Program-made: the position numbers and the translations under genes | NCBI GenBank assembly: GCA_948146395.1 | Contig: OX411551.1 | Location: 50,650,997 to 50,714,996 of the forward strand | From: Fragum whitleyi | Taxonomy: Eukaryota > Mollusca > Bivalvia > Cardiida > Cardiidae | Length of the DNA stretch: 64,000 nucleotides | Reading direction: 5' to 3' | Notes under the pieces: generated by a model | What the model was told of the DNA's origin: nothing | Seen by the model: only the letters and a program-made list of their open reading frames with translations | Databases searched by the model: none | In this document: positions 12,571-24,530 of the stretch, piece by piece | Layout: each line of letters starts with the position of its first letter | Position numbering within the stretch: position 1 is the stretch's first letter

Positions 12571-13740
12571 CTTCGTGCTAAAGGTGAGTTTTTGTGACCA
12601 CCTTTTGTCCGTCGTCCATCAGAAGTAGTCAACATTTCTTTACACATTTTTTCCTCAGTAACCTAATTGTTCGTTGGGTGTCCTTTTTCAAAACTGGATC
12701 GTGAATTTTGCCTGGTCCTCAAATATGGGCATGGAAGAAGGGAATCTTTTGACTCTTAAACCTTTAAACGTCTTCTCCTCAAATATGTTCGGGAAAATTA
12801 GATAAACTTAAACCAACTTCTAATCGGTCACTCAAATAAATCACGAAATGCAATGTTAAATAATGTTAAAGATGTAATTTTTTTATGATTTCCGATAGCT
12901 CATGCACTTGGTAGATGGGAAAACCAAAATGCATCAAAAAATTCTCCAGGGAAAGCAATTTACCTTGCATGAGAACATGAGTACCCCTAATTTCAAAATT
13001 AACATTGGTGGGTTGGGTAAATTTAAAAAAATCACCTCATTTTCACAAATGAACGTATTAAATGTTTTCTTTACTTATTTGTATTCAGCTACCTTTAAGG
13101 CATCGGATGCATAGGGATTTTTCAACAACATAACGGTTTTTCATTGACTGAAATTTCGAAAATTCCCTGTATTTGGCGAGTTTTGTGACTTTTTCAAAGT
13201 AGGGTTAGTGTCTTCTTTTGTCTGCTTTAATCGTTCTGCCAGTCCATTTCAAACAATTCTTTCACCACAATCCTCGAAATTGATTTGTCTTTGCATGAAC
13301 CCAATGTTCTATTCAATTCTTTTATTGTAAATGTGTCGAAAAGAGGAAAACATGCAGTGACCGATTAGAAGTTGGTTTTAGTTTAAATTCCAAAATATTG
13401 CCGTGGCAGAGCGGGGCAATTTTTGACTTTGAAATCATGTAAGATGTTCTCAATACCCACTGGGCCAAAAACTTGGCAAAAATATTCTTTAGGGACTCCT
13501 TTCAAAACTTGTTTGCAAAACTTTGATTGACTCCAAATACGGCGTGGCAGGTTTTCAATGAGGAATTTCAATATTTTTTTCTCCGGAACCAGTTTGGCAA
13601 TTCAAATTGAACTTGACAAGAATGTTCTTTTGTGGCCCTTCTTATTACACGAAGTATGGCCCATTAATAGAAGTGTTATAGAGTGGGGCCTTTTCTCTCT
13701 TTGAAATCTGTAAACAACATCTTCTCTTAAATCAATAGAC
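12571..13740 (+). repeat. Bivalve-type interspersed element with GTCCGTCGTCC end
   Basis: Opens with TTCGTGCTAAAGGTGAGTTT, then TTGTGACCACC and TTTTGTCCGTCGTCC. The same opening, worn and inverted, closes the core-array element at 30300-30360. Farther in it has CCACTGGGCC and AAAACTTGGC, wording typical of this repeat class from memory. A separate MITE (12803-13385) is nested in it. The 62-residue minus-strand frame at 13383-13571 lies on this repeat and is not counted as a gene. The right boundary is uncertain. Confidence 0.6.
12803..13385. mobile_element. Nested MITE with 30 bp terminal inverted repeats
   Basis: The left end TAAACTTAAACCAACTTC, then TAATCGGTCACT, is matched by the right end with one mismatch over 30 bp. 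The element is 583 bp without a convincing ORF, and TA at each outer edge could be the target duplication. The second copy is at 17856-18440. Confidence 0.8.
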
Positions 13741-13785
13741 TATATTAGTAAAACTCAAGTTTAAACATAAAAAGTGTATGCCTCA

Positions 13786-14219
13786 TACAGTTAATAAAAT
13801 CGTGAAATTGACTGTCATTCCGATCAAAACTTTTCGAAATCGCTCCATTCATTCATTCCAAACACTCACTCAAACCATTCAAAACGTTACAAATCACTAA
13901 AAATGGTAGGACCAACACATATATTCAAAATGATTATTGCTAGAAAAAAATCTACGAATTTAATGACTAAATTGAGTTTTATAAGCGAATGTGGGTTCTT
14001 AAACGCAAGGATTTTCTATTCTGAGAACCTATCTTAATATTTCTTTTCATGGAGGTATGTTATAATATTCGCTATTTTTTTGATCTTGAACAAAATTAGC
14101 GACAATGAATTAACCTCCCCTGAATTTCACTCAAAACTCACTTCTTCAACTCATTCAATTTCATTCGAAAATCATTCCAGAATGTTTCACCATGTCAATT
14201 TCACTTGTTACTAACTGTC
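13786..14219 (+). mobile_element. TACAGTTA-MITE, full length
   Basis: TACAGTTAATAAAATCGTGA start, forward CATTC arrays and a damaged hairpin (GGAGGTATGTTATAA ... AATTAACCTCCCC). The right end TTTCACTTGTTACTAACTGT has lost the final TA. Confidence 0.85.
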
Positions 14220-14390
14220 CAAATATTCAGAGCTGGACAAGTATAATTTAAAAATCGGATAAAATCCAAATGAATAGTTTCTGTCTCAAAAGTCGGTGAT
14301 AGTTTGCGTAAACAAAGCATATCGATGACTTTATTAAACTAGTAGTATTTTTTGGGGAAAAAAAGCGCAAAACGAACTAGAGAAATGTCA

Positions 14391-14662
14391 TTCCATTCGA
14401 TAAATAAATTTGTTTAATCCTCAAGCCGGAAAGAAACATCGACAAATCATTTCATTTTACGTAATTTACTCCAATGACTAGCGTCAATGAAATATTCCAA
14501 TAAATCTTTCAAAGTAAACAAACAAGTGGTGAATCATGAAATAAACAACCACAAAAGAACGAAAATTTATTCCAAAATATTTTATAATGAATAAAAATTA
14601 TAATAGAATATACACATTGTACCTGATCATTATTCCATACGAAATTAAAATCAAAGCGCTAA
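14391..14662 (+). repeat. Dispersed repeat with CAAGCCGGAAAGA
   Basis: Related to 6236-6400 outside the duplication and identical in type to 19444-19715. No inverted ends were seen. The remaining 570 bp to the unit end (14663-15230) shows only short random open frames and an AGCGCTAAAAGCGCT hairpin. Confidence 0.55.
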
Positions 14663-15230
14663 AAGCGCTGTAGGCCTGGTTTTTAAAGAGGCAAGGTGAC
14701 ATTTGAAGGCATGCACTACATTTTTTTAATTATTTTAGCAAGGCTTTTTTAGGCGAGGGAAACCAATGATTCCATTTACCTATAGGGATCGTTAGCCACA
14801 TTTCGAACTCATTTCAAAGGAAAATGTCGAACGGTATGCTAACTATATAACGCTGAGTCCGCCAAAAACAACTAATCCCCAAGGTATAGATTACTACGCC
14901 CGAAACCGCTTTGCAGACAGGCGCAACTCGCGTGTTTTTTAATATTATTAGTTGAGTTGATTGACTTGCTACTAGTTAGTCAATTTATCCATTCGATCAT
15001 TCCGTCAAACAGTCGTAGTAATTCTAGGGACACAAGCTCGTCGGCTCTTTCGTTTACATTGAGTTGAATTGCATAAAGAAATTGTATTTTACTGTGAGAA
15101 TACAAGAAATTGAAAGGGCCAATTTCTCCCTTTCCCACAAAATGGTCCACCCTATACTCATACCCCATTGTATATTTTTAAATTTCTACCCTAGATTTAT
15201 ATCAAATTACACTCAGATGATTATTGATTA

Positions 15231-15325
15231 TTGAGTGAGTGTTTGGAATGATTGGATGGAGCACTGAGTGGGCGATTTAAAATGGTTTGAATGGATGAAT
15301 GTCAGTTTGACGATGTAACTTATTT
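15231..15325 (-). mobile_element. TACAGTTA-MITE fragment at the duplication junction
   Basis: TTGAGTGAGTGTTTGGAATG through CAGTTTGACGATGTAACTTA, the right arm only. It corresponds to 10179-10275, but with visibly more differences than the rest of the duplication. Confidence 0.8.
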
Positions 15326-15411
15326 AATATTCCGTTCGATTTGGATAAAAGAACGGGGGCTCAGTTTAAACATTTTCGAAGTGTATTGAAGAATTTAGGA
15401 TCCGTTTTTGA

Positions 15412-15522
15412 CTGGTTGGAGTGAGTGTTTAGAATGAATGATTGGACCGCTAATCGAGTGATTTGGTTGGAATGGTTTTTATCGAAATGAGTGTCAATTT
15501 GACGATGCGATTGACCTATATA
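15412..15522 (-). mobile_element. TACAGTTA-MITE right-end fragment (duplicate)
   Basis: Duplicate of 10360-10470, essentially unchanged. Confidence 0.75.
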
Positions 15523-15586
15523 ATTTGAGGAATGGATGTAAACGGGCTTTACAGAATCCACCCAGAAACAATTGTTATTATCCATG

Positions 15587-15955
15587 ATTAATGCCCTGGC
15601 AGGGCGGAGCCTAAGTGACGGGTCGTTGCACTCAAGGTTAAGGGAAATCAGCTTTTATCTGAAATAATCTACATCTAAAGAGAATCGACATAAATAACCC
15701 GAGACCTTAAATCGTGGCTTGGTAACCAAATCCTCATAACTTCAGCTTAATCAAGCTGAAGTTACGAGGGCTTGGTAACCAAACGATGAAATGTGTTCAC
15801 TCTCTCAAAGCACGTGAATCTTTTAGGTTTTAGGATACAGTTATTTGCACAAGTTAACGATGATTACCGACTAAAATTTGAAAGAACCCAAACTATTGAA
15901 AAGCAAACTCGCCAAATTACGTCACGGTTAAGCCCCGTCCTGCCAGTGCATTAAT
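15587..15955. mobile_element. Palindromic ATTAATGC MITE (duplicate)
   Basis: Duplicate of 10535-10903. The internal hairpin at 15732-15769 has one new mismatch (CCTCATAAC against GTTACGAGG). Confidence 0.8.
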
Positions 15956-16082
15956 TACGCAGAATACCAAATCAAATATTTCTAACCGTTCATTATGACT
16001 ATATTTAATCTTATGAAAAGAAACACTTTAATTTTTGTTTTTGATGTACCAATAGTCCAATATGGCTTTGGTTTAATCTAAA

Positions 16083-16227
16083 AATACAATTAAACATCAT
16101 GAACTTGACAAAATAAATGATTGTTCGAAATCACATTGAATGAGTACGATGGGCCAGTTATGTTTTAAATTAATACAAAATCGTTAATGAAGATGATTCA
16201 ATTGGTTTTCTGATAGGTTTGAGTGTT
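16083..16227 (-). mobile_element. TACAGTTA-MITE left-end fragment (duplicate)
   Basis: Duplicate of 11030-11175. It retains AACTTGACAAAATAAATG, nearer the family consensus than copy 1. Confidence 0.6.
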
Positions 16228-16384
16228 TTATAAGAACCGGGATCCCGACATTATGTAATAAGTACCTGTTCGAAGAAGAATTTCAGAAAGATGATATCTT
16301 ATCGAGGCCGCAGTGTTGAATCACGGCTCTAATTGGGTAAGTGATGAGCGCTACGGTTGTTCATATAATTAAACACAATAAATA

Positions 16385-16432
16385 GGGAATTTTACATGCA
16401 CTTTTTAACGTTTAAGTGCATGTAAAATTCCC
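16385..16432. repeat. Perfect 19 bp-stem hairpin (duplicate)
   Basis: Duplicate of 11333-11380, unchanged in both arms. Confidence 0.85.
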
Positions 16433-17459
16433 AAGCTGTGTTGGAATTATTGTTTACTTCTAAGAGACTTTTTGTATCTTCGCCTTATGTTGCTTTTCTT
16501 TTGGGGCAATTTACGGTCCGTCGACAGCCAAAGTATTTTAGACGAATACGCTTGAGACACGAAAAGACTCTATTTATATGTAAAGATTACCAAGAAGTTT
16601 CTTATATCATAGAAAAATGTTAAAATATCGATAACTAAACCTTTGGCAATGTAAGCATTTGATACGTTGTCGTTAGACTGGATGAGAATATAAAGGTTGA
16701 TAATCTTTTTTTTTTTCTTTCTAATATTACTGGTGTATCGCCGTTGTTTAGCCTGGAAAGATATAATTTTAAATTCAAATTAGCCATTGACCTACGATTT
16801 TTCGGGTCCTTTGGCGCCGTAATTGCTGTAAATGAGCTTTGCTAGGCTTCTGTTACAGCCATTATGATGTTGCCAATATTTTTCTGTCCTTTCTTTTTTA
16901 TCAACCTGAAATATTCTTTGCAGTCTTTTGTTGTCCTACAAACGTAGTATAATATGCATGATATAGGCGATTCCCTCCCTCTATTTTGATATTTAAAAAC
17001 GCTTTAAAAGAATTTTGTAGTTCCCGCACGTATTGGGGCTTTGTGTGGGGTTCAACGCTCGAACGTTATTCCGGGTCATTATAGTATCTTGATGACGTCA
17101 ACGTTACCTTGACGTCGTGTATAATGATTGAATTCATAGGATTCTTCTGATGAAAATGGTTGTGCCGCTGAAAGCTAGTAATATTATCATCATTTAATAA
17201 AATACAAAAAAATAGCCAATGCATCATGGAAGATCTCCAATATTCTTGAGTGTGATTTGTCTAAGATTTCCCCGAAATAATTCGGCCAACATATGCAAAA
17301 CAGTAATTACATCTTTCGGCATCGTCGATATTTCTTTAAGATTTTGTATCTCATGACCGCAAATTACAGATAATATCGTCATGCTTAAAAGGGTAATGTG
17401 CCTTGTTGTATAAAGAGTATAGCATACAGTCACGGGATGTTAGGGGACACAGATTTTTA

Positions 17460-17630
17460 AGTCTTTACGGTAAAAAACATTGTGAAATTGACTCGCATTC
17501 CGAACAAAACCATTCCAAATCTATTACTCAGCGCTCCATTCGTTCATTCAAAGCACTCACACAAACCATTCAATATCCCTCCAAGATCACTTAAGAGATA
17601 AGATCAAAAAATATTTCAAAATAAAAATCA
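17460..17630 (+). mobile_element. TACAGTTA-MITE left half (duplicate)
   Basis: Duplicate of 12405-12570. Confidence 0.8.
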
Positions 17631-18795
17631 CTTCGTGCTAAAGGTGAGTTTTTGTGACCACCTTTTGTCCGTCGTCCATCAGAAGTAGTCAACATTTCTT
17701 TACACATTTTCTCCTCAGTAACCTAATTGTTCGTTGGGTGTCCTTTTTTCAAAACTGGATCGTGAATTTTGCCTGGTCCTCAAATATGGGCATGGAAGAA
17801 GGGAATCTTTTGACTCTTAAACCTTTAAACGTCAGATTTGTTCGGGAAAATTAGATAAACTTAAACCAACTTCTAATCGGTCACTCAAATAAATCACGAA
17901 ATGCAATGTTAAATAATGTTAAAGATGTAAGTGTTTTATGATTTCCGATAGCTCATGCACTTGGTAGATGGGAAAACCAAAATGCATCAAAAAATTCTCC
18001 AGGGAAAGCAATTTACCTTGCATGAGAACATGAGTACCCCTAATTTCAAAATGAACATTGGTGGGTTGGGTAAATTTAAAAGAAATTCACCTCATTTTCA
18101 CAAATGAACGTATTAAATGTTTTCTTTACTTATTTGTATTCAGCTACCTTTAAGGCATCGGATGCATAGGGATTTTTCAACAACATAACGGTTTTTCATT
18201 GACTGAAATTTCGAAAATTCCCTGTATTTGGCGAGTTTTGTGACTTTTTCAAAGTAGGGTTAGTGTCTTCTTTTGTCTGCTTTAATCGTTCTGCCAGTCC
18301 ATTTCAAACAATTCTTTCACCACAATCCTCGAAATTGATTTGTCTTTGCATGAACCCAATGTTCTATTCAATTCTTTTATTGTAAATGTGTCGAAAAGAG
18401 GAAAACATGCAGTGACCGATTAGAAGTTGGTTTTAGTTTAAATTCCAAAATATTGCCGTGGCAGAGCGGGGCAATTTTTGACTTTGAAATCATGTAAGAT
18501 GTTCTCAATACCCACTGGGCCAAAAACTTGGCAAAAATATTCTTTAGGGACTCCTTTCAAAACTTGTTTGCAAAACTTTGATTGACTCCAAATACGGCGT
18601 GGCAGGTTTTCAATGAGGAATTTCAATATTTTTTTCTCCGGAACCAGTTTGGCAATTCAAATTGAACTTGACAAGAATGTTCTTTTGTGGCCCTTCTTAT
18701 TACACGAAGTATGGCCCATTAATAGAAGTGTTATAGAGTGGGGCCTTTTCTCTCTTTGAAATCTGTAAACAACATCTTCTCTTAAATCAATAGAC
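17631..18795 (+). repeat. Bivalve-type GTCCGTCGTCC element (duplicate)
   Basis: Duplicate of 12571-13740. It lacks the short TTCTCCTCAAATATG insertion seen in copy 1 near 12772, which itself resembles CCTCAAATATGGGC 50 bp upstream. Confidence 0.6.
17856..18440. mobile_element. Nested 30 bp-TIR MITE (duplicate)
   Basis: Duplicate of 12803-13385; both ends intact. Confidence 0.8.
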
Positions 18796-18840
18796 TATAT
18801 TAGTAAAACTCAAGTTTAAACATAAAAAGTGTATGCCTCA

Positions 18841-19274
18841 TACAGTTAATAAAATCGTGAAATTGACTGTCATTCCGATCAAAACTTTTCGAAATCGCTC
18901 CATTCATTCATTCCAAACACTCACTCAAACCATTCAAAACGTTACAAATCACTAAAAATGGTAGGACCAACACATATATTCAAAATGATTATTGCTAGAA
19001 AAAAATCTACGAATTTAATGACTAAATTGAGTTTTATAAGCGAATGTGGGTTCTTAAACGCAAGGATTTTCTATTCTGAGAACCTATCTTAATATTTCTT
19101 TTCATGGAGGTATGTTATAATATTCGCTATTTTTTTGATCTTGAACAAAATTAGCGACAATGAATTAACCTCCCCTGAATTTCACTCAAAACTCACTTCT
19201 TCAACTCATTCAATTTCATTCGAAAATCATTCCAGAATGTTTCACCATGTCAATTTCACTTGTTACTAACTGTC
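18841..19274 (+). mobile_element. TACAGTTA-MITE (duplicate)
   Basis: Duplicate of 13786-14219, practically identical. Confidence 0.85.
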
Positions 19275-19443
19275 CAAATATTCAGAGCTGGACAAGTATA
19301 ATTTAAAAATCGGATAAAATCCAAATGAATAGTTTCTGTCTCAAAAGTCGGTGATAGTTTGCGTAAACAAAGCATAACGATGACTTTATTAAACTAGTAG
19401 TATTTTTTGGGAAAAAAAGCGCAAAACGAACTAGAGAAATGTC

Positions 19444-19715
19444 ATTCCATTCGATAAATAAATTTGTTTAATCCTCAAGCCGGAAAGAAACATCGACAAA
19501 TCATTTCATTTTACGTAATTTACTCCAATGACTAGCGTCAATGAAATATTCCAATAAATCTTTCAAAGTAAACAAACAAGTGGTGAATCATGAAATAAAC
19601 AACCACAAAAGAACGAAAATTTATTCCAAAATATTTTATAATGAATAAAAATTATAATAGAATATACACATTGTACCTGATCATTATTCCATACGAAATT
19701 AAAATCAAAGCGCTA
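19444..19715 (+). repeat. CAAGCCGGAAAGA repeat (duplicate)
   Basis: Duplicate of 14391-14662. Confidence 0.55.
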
Positions 19716-20280
19716 AAAGCGCTGTAGGCCTGATTTTTAAAGAGGCAAGGTGGCATTTGAAGGCATGCACTACATTTTTTTAATTATTTTAGCAAGGCTT
19801 TTTTAGGCGAGGGAAACCAATGATTCCATTTACCTATAGGGATCGTTAGCCACATTTCGAACTCATTTCAAAGGAAAATGTCGAACGGTATGCTAACTAT
19901 ATAACGCTGAGTCCGCCAAAAAACAACTAATCCCCAAGGTATAGATTACTACGCCCGAAACCGCTTTGCAGACAGGCGCAACTCGCGTTTTTTTAATACT
20001 ATTAGTTGAGTTGATTGACTTGCTACTAGTTAGTCAATTTATCCATTCGATCATTCCGTCAAACAGTCGTAGTAATTCTAGGGACACAAGCTCGTCGGCT
20101 CTTTCGTTTACATTGAGTTGAATTCCATAAAGAAATTGTATTTTACTGTGAGAATACAAGAAATTGAAAGGGCCAATTTGTCCCTTTCCCACAAAATGGT
20201 CCACGCTATACTTATACTTCATTATATATTTTTTAATTTTTACCCTAGATTTATATCAAATTACACTCAGATGATTATTG

Positions 20281-22674
20281 TCTGCTACCTGTTCCAAGTT
20301 GACATAATCTAAAATTTTGTCGTCTGTTTAAGGGTTTAAAGATGGGACAAGGCTTTTAAATTTTTCTTATTTAGATAAATCCATTACAAGACAACAGGTC
20401 TAGACAGGTTTAGATAGGTCAAAATTGTAAAGGGTTGCAGATTACATACAATATGTGGGCAAATAAGTAAACTTTGTAGTAAAAAGGGCAGCAATATCTT
20501 CTTTTCCCTAATAGCAAGGTCATCCGTCTAGATCAAACATAAAATCTATGTATCTTTAACACAGCAGTGATTTTGGCAGTGATAAGCAAGAAAATATCTG
20601 GTGTAAATGGTAAAGACAAATGGGAATAATCAAGGTTATACCCTAGAAAATTGATCTCGTGTGTTGTTTCGTCTATTCAGTTCCCTCGCCTTCAGTACTA
20701 TGAGCACTTTGATTTTAGCACAGCGTAGTGATTTGCTAGCACTGCGTTGAAGAAAAAAAGCACTTGTGTCGCACAAAAGTTGGTGACGTATACTAGATAT
20801 ATTTTTTGCGCGCGCTTGAGCACAAAAAAGATACGTATTACACATGTTGTTCGATTTTTGTCTCGATTCTCTTTTTCCTGGGCAAGTCCCAGGATACAGG
20901 GTTGTTTATTACTAGGCCAAAAAGATAACTTGTCTTCGGATGACATAACTGGCGCTGCTTGATAGTTTTTACAACTAAGAACAGCGTGAAAAAGTGATCT
21001 GATACCTGGTTTAAGAATGATTTTGTAACGGAATTGAATCATTCGACCTCGGCTGGATGAGCAGTTTTTTTAAAATATGGTTTAAGGGAGGTAATAACAA
21101 ATCACTTATTCTGTAACAATAAAGATAATGGCGATATGCTATTACCTCTCTCTAAACATATGACTACGTCACTTTCTCAAAAACTAAATTTGTTAGTCCC
21201 CGCGGTCCTATTAGAGGCTTCTTATTTCTCGCGTATTTAAGAATTATGTGTAGGAATTCTTTGGATGATTTCTTGTGTATTTAGGTAATTGAGGGCGTTT
21301 AAACTTGAACAATTTGACTGAGATCATGTCGAAATTAGTTCACGGGGTGTAGCTTGATGAAATTAAAGTGTAAGCAAGGGAGTACCAAAGGCCTTATCAG
21401 AGGGAGAGAGTTCAAGATGAGTAAGCAATCTTTTCCAACGTAGCCTTCTCTCATTTAGGATTTTCTCCATTATCTAAAGCGTAATTCCTACTGCTAGTAG
21501 ATACTTTTTATCTAGTTGAGATAAACAACAAAACTTGTTTCCTCCCTTTTAAGACGACATATGTGTACATCTAAATATGCAATCAATTAGTGGTAGCATT
21601 TTAAACAGAGTAAATGGAATTCCAATTGAAAGGCAAAAATTGAAAGTCCTTTTGGTGTGTAATTTCTAAACGTTAATACATATAATTGTTCTAGGGGGTC
21701 AAGCCCAAATGTACAATATGTAAAAACTTCTGTCGGTTTAAATGTAGTTAAATCACATAGTCAATTGGCACATTTAAACAGCCCGCAACTCCTCAAAAAA
21801 GTCATTTTGGATATAAAAGTTAGCACGTTTAAAAGAACATTATTTGTTAGTGAAATATATGTCCAGAAGATGCTTTAATGAGCGGTTAACTTTCTTACAT
21901 TTTTTTCATGGCGCACAACCACCCTCGAAATTCTAATGGTACGAAAGAGTTACCTTACTTGGAAACCAAAAGCAGAGGTACATGTTACGCTCCGAGAAGA
22001 AAATAGTTCCCACATAGATTCATTTAATAATATGCACGAAATGTAGCAGAGGTATGACACTAAGCTGAACCTGATTTCAAGCCCTTAACTTTTTTCAAAA
22101 ATAAAAACAATGTGACAATAGATCATATTTCTTCTAACCGGACGTTTTTAGGGAATAAAGACCTCGGAAGTAAATCGAGACCGGAGCGGACCCGGTTGTC
22201 CTCTTGCATGTATTGTAATGAGGTCGAAAGTTTAAGATGTGCCGATAGAATATTTATAAAACCTTGTTTTCGGTTCGTGTGTGGGTCATTTATTTGCATC
22301 TTTATTGTAGAATGGTTAGCAGATAAGATGTGAATCGCCATACAAAAGGTAGCTTGACATTTCAGGAGATCTTATGAAAATGGGAAATTAACAACGTGGC
22401 TAGGCTTTCTAAGATTGATGCATAATTTGTTAAGGAAATTAAGATATTTTATTTGAACAGAGACTTTTTTCAAACTTTTGATTTTGGAAGTTCAAAGCAT
22501 TTTCTCTCGACATATGGAAAGACATGTATGTGCATATACTTGTAAAATATTTAAGTTATATGACATTATCATTATATCCTCAACGGCGACCCTTGGAAAT
22601 CGATATACTCGTATAATGAAATGTCTAAACCTTAAATAAGTGTTTAGAAATTTTGAATTTGGCTCGGTGTCGGA
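20281..22674. other. 2.4 kb mostly unique sequence
   Basis: No convincing exon. The longest frame (minus, 20698-21042, 114 codons) overlaps another long frame on the plus strand, has no recognised motif, and is probably chance. The segment 20690-20765 (AGCACTTTGATTTTAGCA) resembles 5505-5545 and may be an old repeat. Confidence 0.45.
21085..21160. mobile_element. Remnant of a TACAGTTA-MITE hairpin
   Basis: GGGAGGTAATAACAAATCAC is followed by GATATGCTATTACCTCTCTC. Only the hairpin core is left, with faint GAATG words upstream. Confidence 0.5.
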
Positions 22675-23111
22675 TACAAAAACATCGTGAAATTGACTCT
22701 AATACCAATCAATATCATTCAAAATCATTCACTCAGCGCTCCATTCATTCATTCCAAACACTTACTTAAATCGATCGAAAACGATGCCAAATCGTTGGAA
22801 AACATTTCGAAAGAGTTAAAGGCGATCAACAGTTAATTCAAATCTATCAATAAAATTCTACGTTTTATTGGCTGGTGTGGATTTTAAAGTGTTTGGTTGG
22901 TCTAAGAAGACACACAAACAGAAAAAGTACGTATATTTTATTTAAGGGAGGTAATGAATATCACTAATTTTGTTCATCCTGAACAAAATTAGCGATGTTG
23001 GTTTACCTTCCTTTAATTTCACCCAAACTGGCTCCACACACTCATTTAATTCCATTCCAAAACCATTTCAAAATCATTCATCTAGTCAATTTCACGATGT
23101 TCATAACTGTA
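22675..23111 (+). mobile_element. TACAGTTA-MITE subfamily B, full length
   Basis: TACAAAAACATCGTGAAATT start and TTTCACGATGTTCATAACTG right end. The subfamily B spacer is clear (ACGTTTTATTGGCTGGTGTG, then GATTTTAAAGTG). The hairpin at about 22945-23012 is well preserved. Confidence 0.88.
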
Positions 23112-23116
23112 GCTAA

Positions 23117-23581
23117 AGGGGCTGTCACACCACAGCGTATGAGAGTAACGTATGTCCTGCGTGTAAAATACTGCTTATACGCACAACGTTTCAGCGTATA
23201 ACCGCCAACCTCGCCAAACTTTCATCTCAGACGTGAGACCAGCGTGTGCCCATCGTTAGTGTAACGTATGACGAGCCTGTACGTAGCGAACCCAAAACGT
23301 ACTCAACTCATGAGTAACGTACCTCTGGCGACACTCTAGCGTATTGACAGTATACATACCGTATAATTAGCGCATATTGTATACGCTAAAAATTTTTTAA
23401 CACGTTAAAAATTTGTTTGGGCTTCTGCGTATAAGGCCGTATTCCAACGAATACCAACGAACTTGTAGCGTACACTGCTTATGACTAACGAATGCCTAGC
23501 GTACATCAGCGTATGCGAGCGTATGGGCATACGTTAGCATACATGTACGTAAGTGCTATACGCTGTGGTGTGACAGCCCCA
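23117..23581. mobile_element. Harbinger-like MITE with CGTATG-word interior
   Basis: A 465 bp element with inverted ends AGGGGCTGTCACACCACAGC and, from the right, TGGGGCTGTCACACCACAGC. TAA flanks it on both sides (23114-23116 and 23582-23584). A 3 bp TWA target duplication is the mark of PIF/Harbinger; no ORF is present. The interior is packed with CGTATG, CATACG and CGTATA words in both directions. It lies 5 bp beyond a TACAGTTA-MITE. Confidence 0.85.
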
Positions 23582-24373
23582 TAAGAAAGACGAAATGTTT
23601 CAATTTCACCAAACATTTCCGTTTTGCCGTTATCACCGTAGCTGTAGAAATCTCTGCATTGACGAAATCACTGACAAAGTTGATTATAGAATTATTGTTG
23701 TTATTATTTTTTTGTGTTCCTAAAGCATTTCTTAAAGTAAAATGGGAATCACTCGAAAAATACGAGTCACGCCGAATTCAGCAGTTTTCATAAGTAGCAG
23801 AGCTCCAAAAGAAAATATATCAGATGTGTTAGAGAGACTGTGTTATCCGAATTATTGTCTAAAGGGCGTGAATACGAAGTCTAGTAGTTGAGCGTCTACC
23901 TCTTGACAAAAAGGTTCCTAGATCAATTCAATTGAGGCGGTTTCGATCTTGGTTTCTTTCAATTGCACACACATACGGCGCAAGAACTGGTGCATTTTCC
24001 AGAAATCAGAAAGGAGAGGGATTGGACTAAGCTGAAAGAATTTGTATACCAATCGATGAAAATTAGATAGGTTGAAACCATAGAGACATTCGGCTTATAA
24101 ATGCAGATGTTTGCTCTTGGATGTTCCTCCAATCACCATCGAACGATGGTTAAGGTAGTGGAAACATAATATTTTTGCAACATCTCAGAAGTAATTAACT
24201 TTAACGATGTTAACCGAGGTTTCCTAATGATTTTCATTAGGAAACCTCGGTCAACATTGTGAAAGGTCATGAGTTCCGAAATGTTGCGGAACTATTACGG
24301 GTCGACTACCTTCAGTATGTGTTATTCGTTACGTATAAAGAGAGCTTTCGAGTCTACCGTGAAAATAGTAGAG
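23582..24373. other. Unassigned stretch with a possible tRNA-like relic
   Basis: About 23880-23960 reads TAGTTGAGCGTCTACCTCTT then AAAAGGTTCCTAGATCAA. This recalls a tRNA D-arm/anticodon/T-arm order but pairs poorly. The hairpin element at 24150-24311 follows. Confidence 0.4.
24150..24311. mobile_element. Foldback element with CCGAGGTTTCCTAATGA hairpin
   Basis: CCGAGGTTTCCTAATGA meets its complement TCATTAGGAAACCTCGG with almost no loop. Outer parts (AACATCTC/GTTGCGGA, GGTAGT/ACTACC) also pair loosely. A related copy lies at 41401-41525. Confidence 0.65.
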
Positions 24374-24448
24374 CTAATAACATTATGAAATTGACAAAGT
24401 GAATGATTTTAGAATGATTTCGGATTGAAACTGAATGAGTGGGAAGGG

Positions 24449-24530
24449 GGACACCTGCGTTCAGGATAACAAAGCACGAGCATGTGTCCCGGGAATGATA
24501 CCCTGCTTTACGTAGTAAAGTGTACCTAAA
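24449..24530. mobile_element. Worn copy of the CTGCGTTCAG / GATACCCCGC foldback family
   Basis: CACCTGCGTTCAGGAT and GAATGATACCCTGCTTTACG followed by TAGTAAAG match the termini and core of the foldback family at 41960, 43187 and 43982. The right half is lost. Confidence 0.55.

Larger units (their letters stand above)
10179..15230 (+). repeat. 5.05 kb tandem duplication, copy 1
   Basis: This unit recurs at 15231-20280 with a constant offset of 5052-5060 bp and differences only every hundred bases or so by eye. It contains several MITE types and no supported gene. The left break lies in a MITE word array. The right break follows ACTCAGATGATTATTG. The first ~100 bp (to about 10290) is clearly more diverged from copy 2 than the rest. 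Confidence 0.95.
15231..20280 (+). repeat. 5.05 kb tandem duplication, copy 2
   Basis: This is the second unit, collinear with 10179-15230. Small differences include a longer poly-T near 16705, a ~7 bp shorter form near 17832 and single-base changes. It ends at GATGATTATTG, after which unique DNA begins, which marks the true right breakpoint. Confidence 0.95.

Noticed and set aside
10309..20222. Several 60-80 codon frames identical in both duplicate units
   Set aside because: Their identity comes from the recent 5 kb duplication, not from selection, and most overlap MITE or other repeat sequence.
20698..21042. 114-codon minus-strand frame
   Set aside because: Overlaps a long plus-strand frame, has no motif or splice context and looks like chance or an old repeat.
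23880..23960. tRNA gene candidate
   Set aside because: Order of words recalls a tRNA but stems do not pair; at best a worn SINE head.
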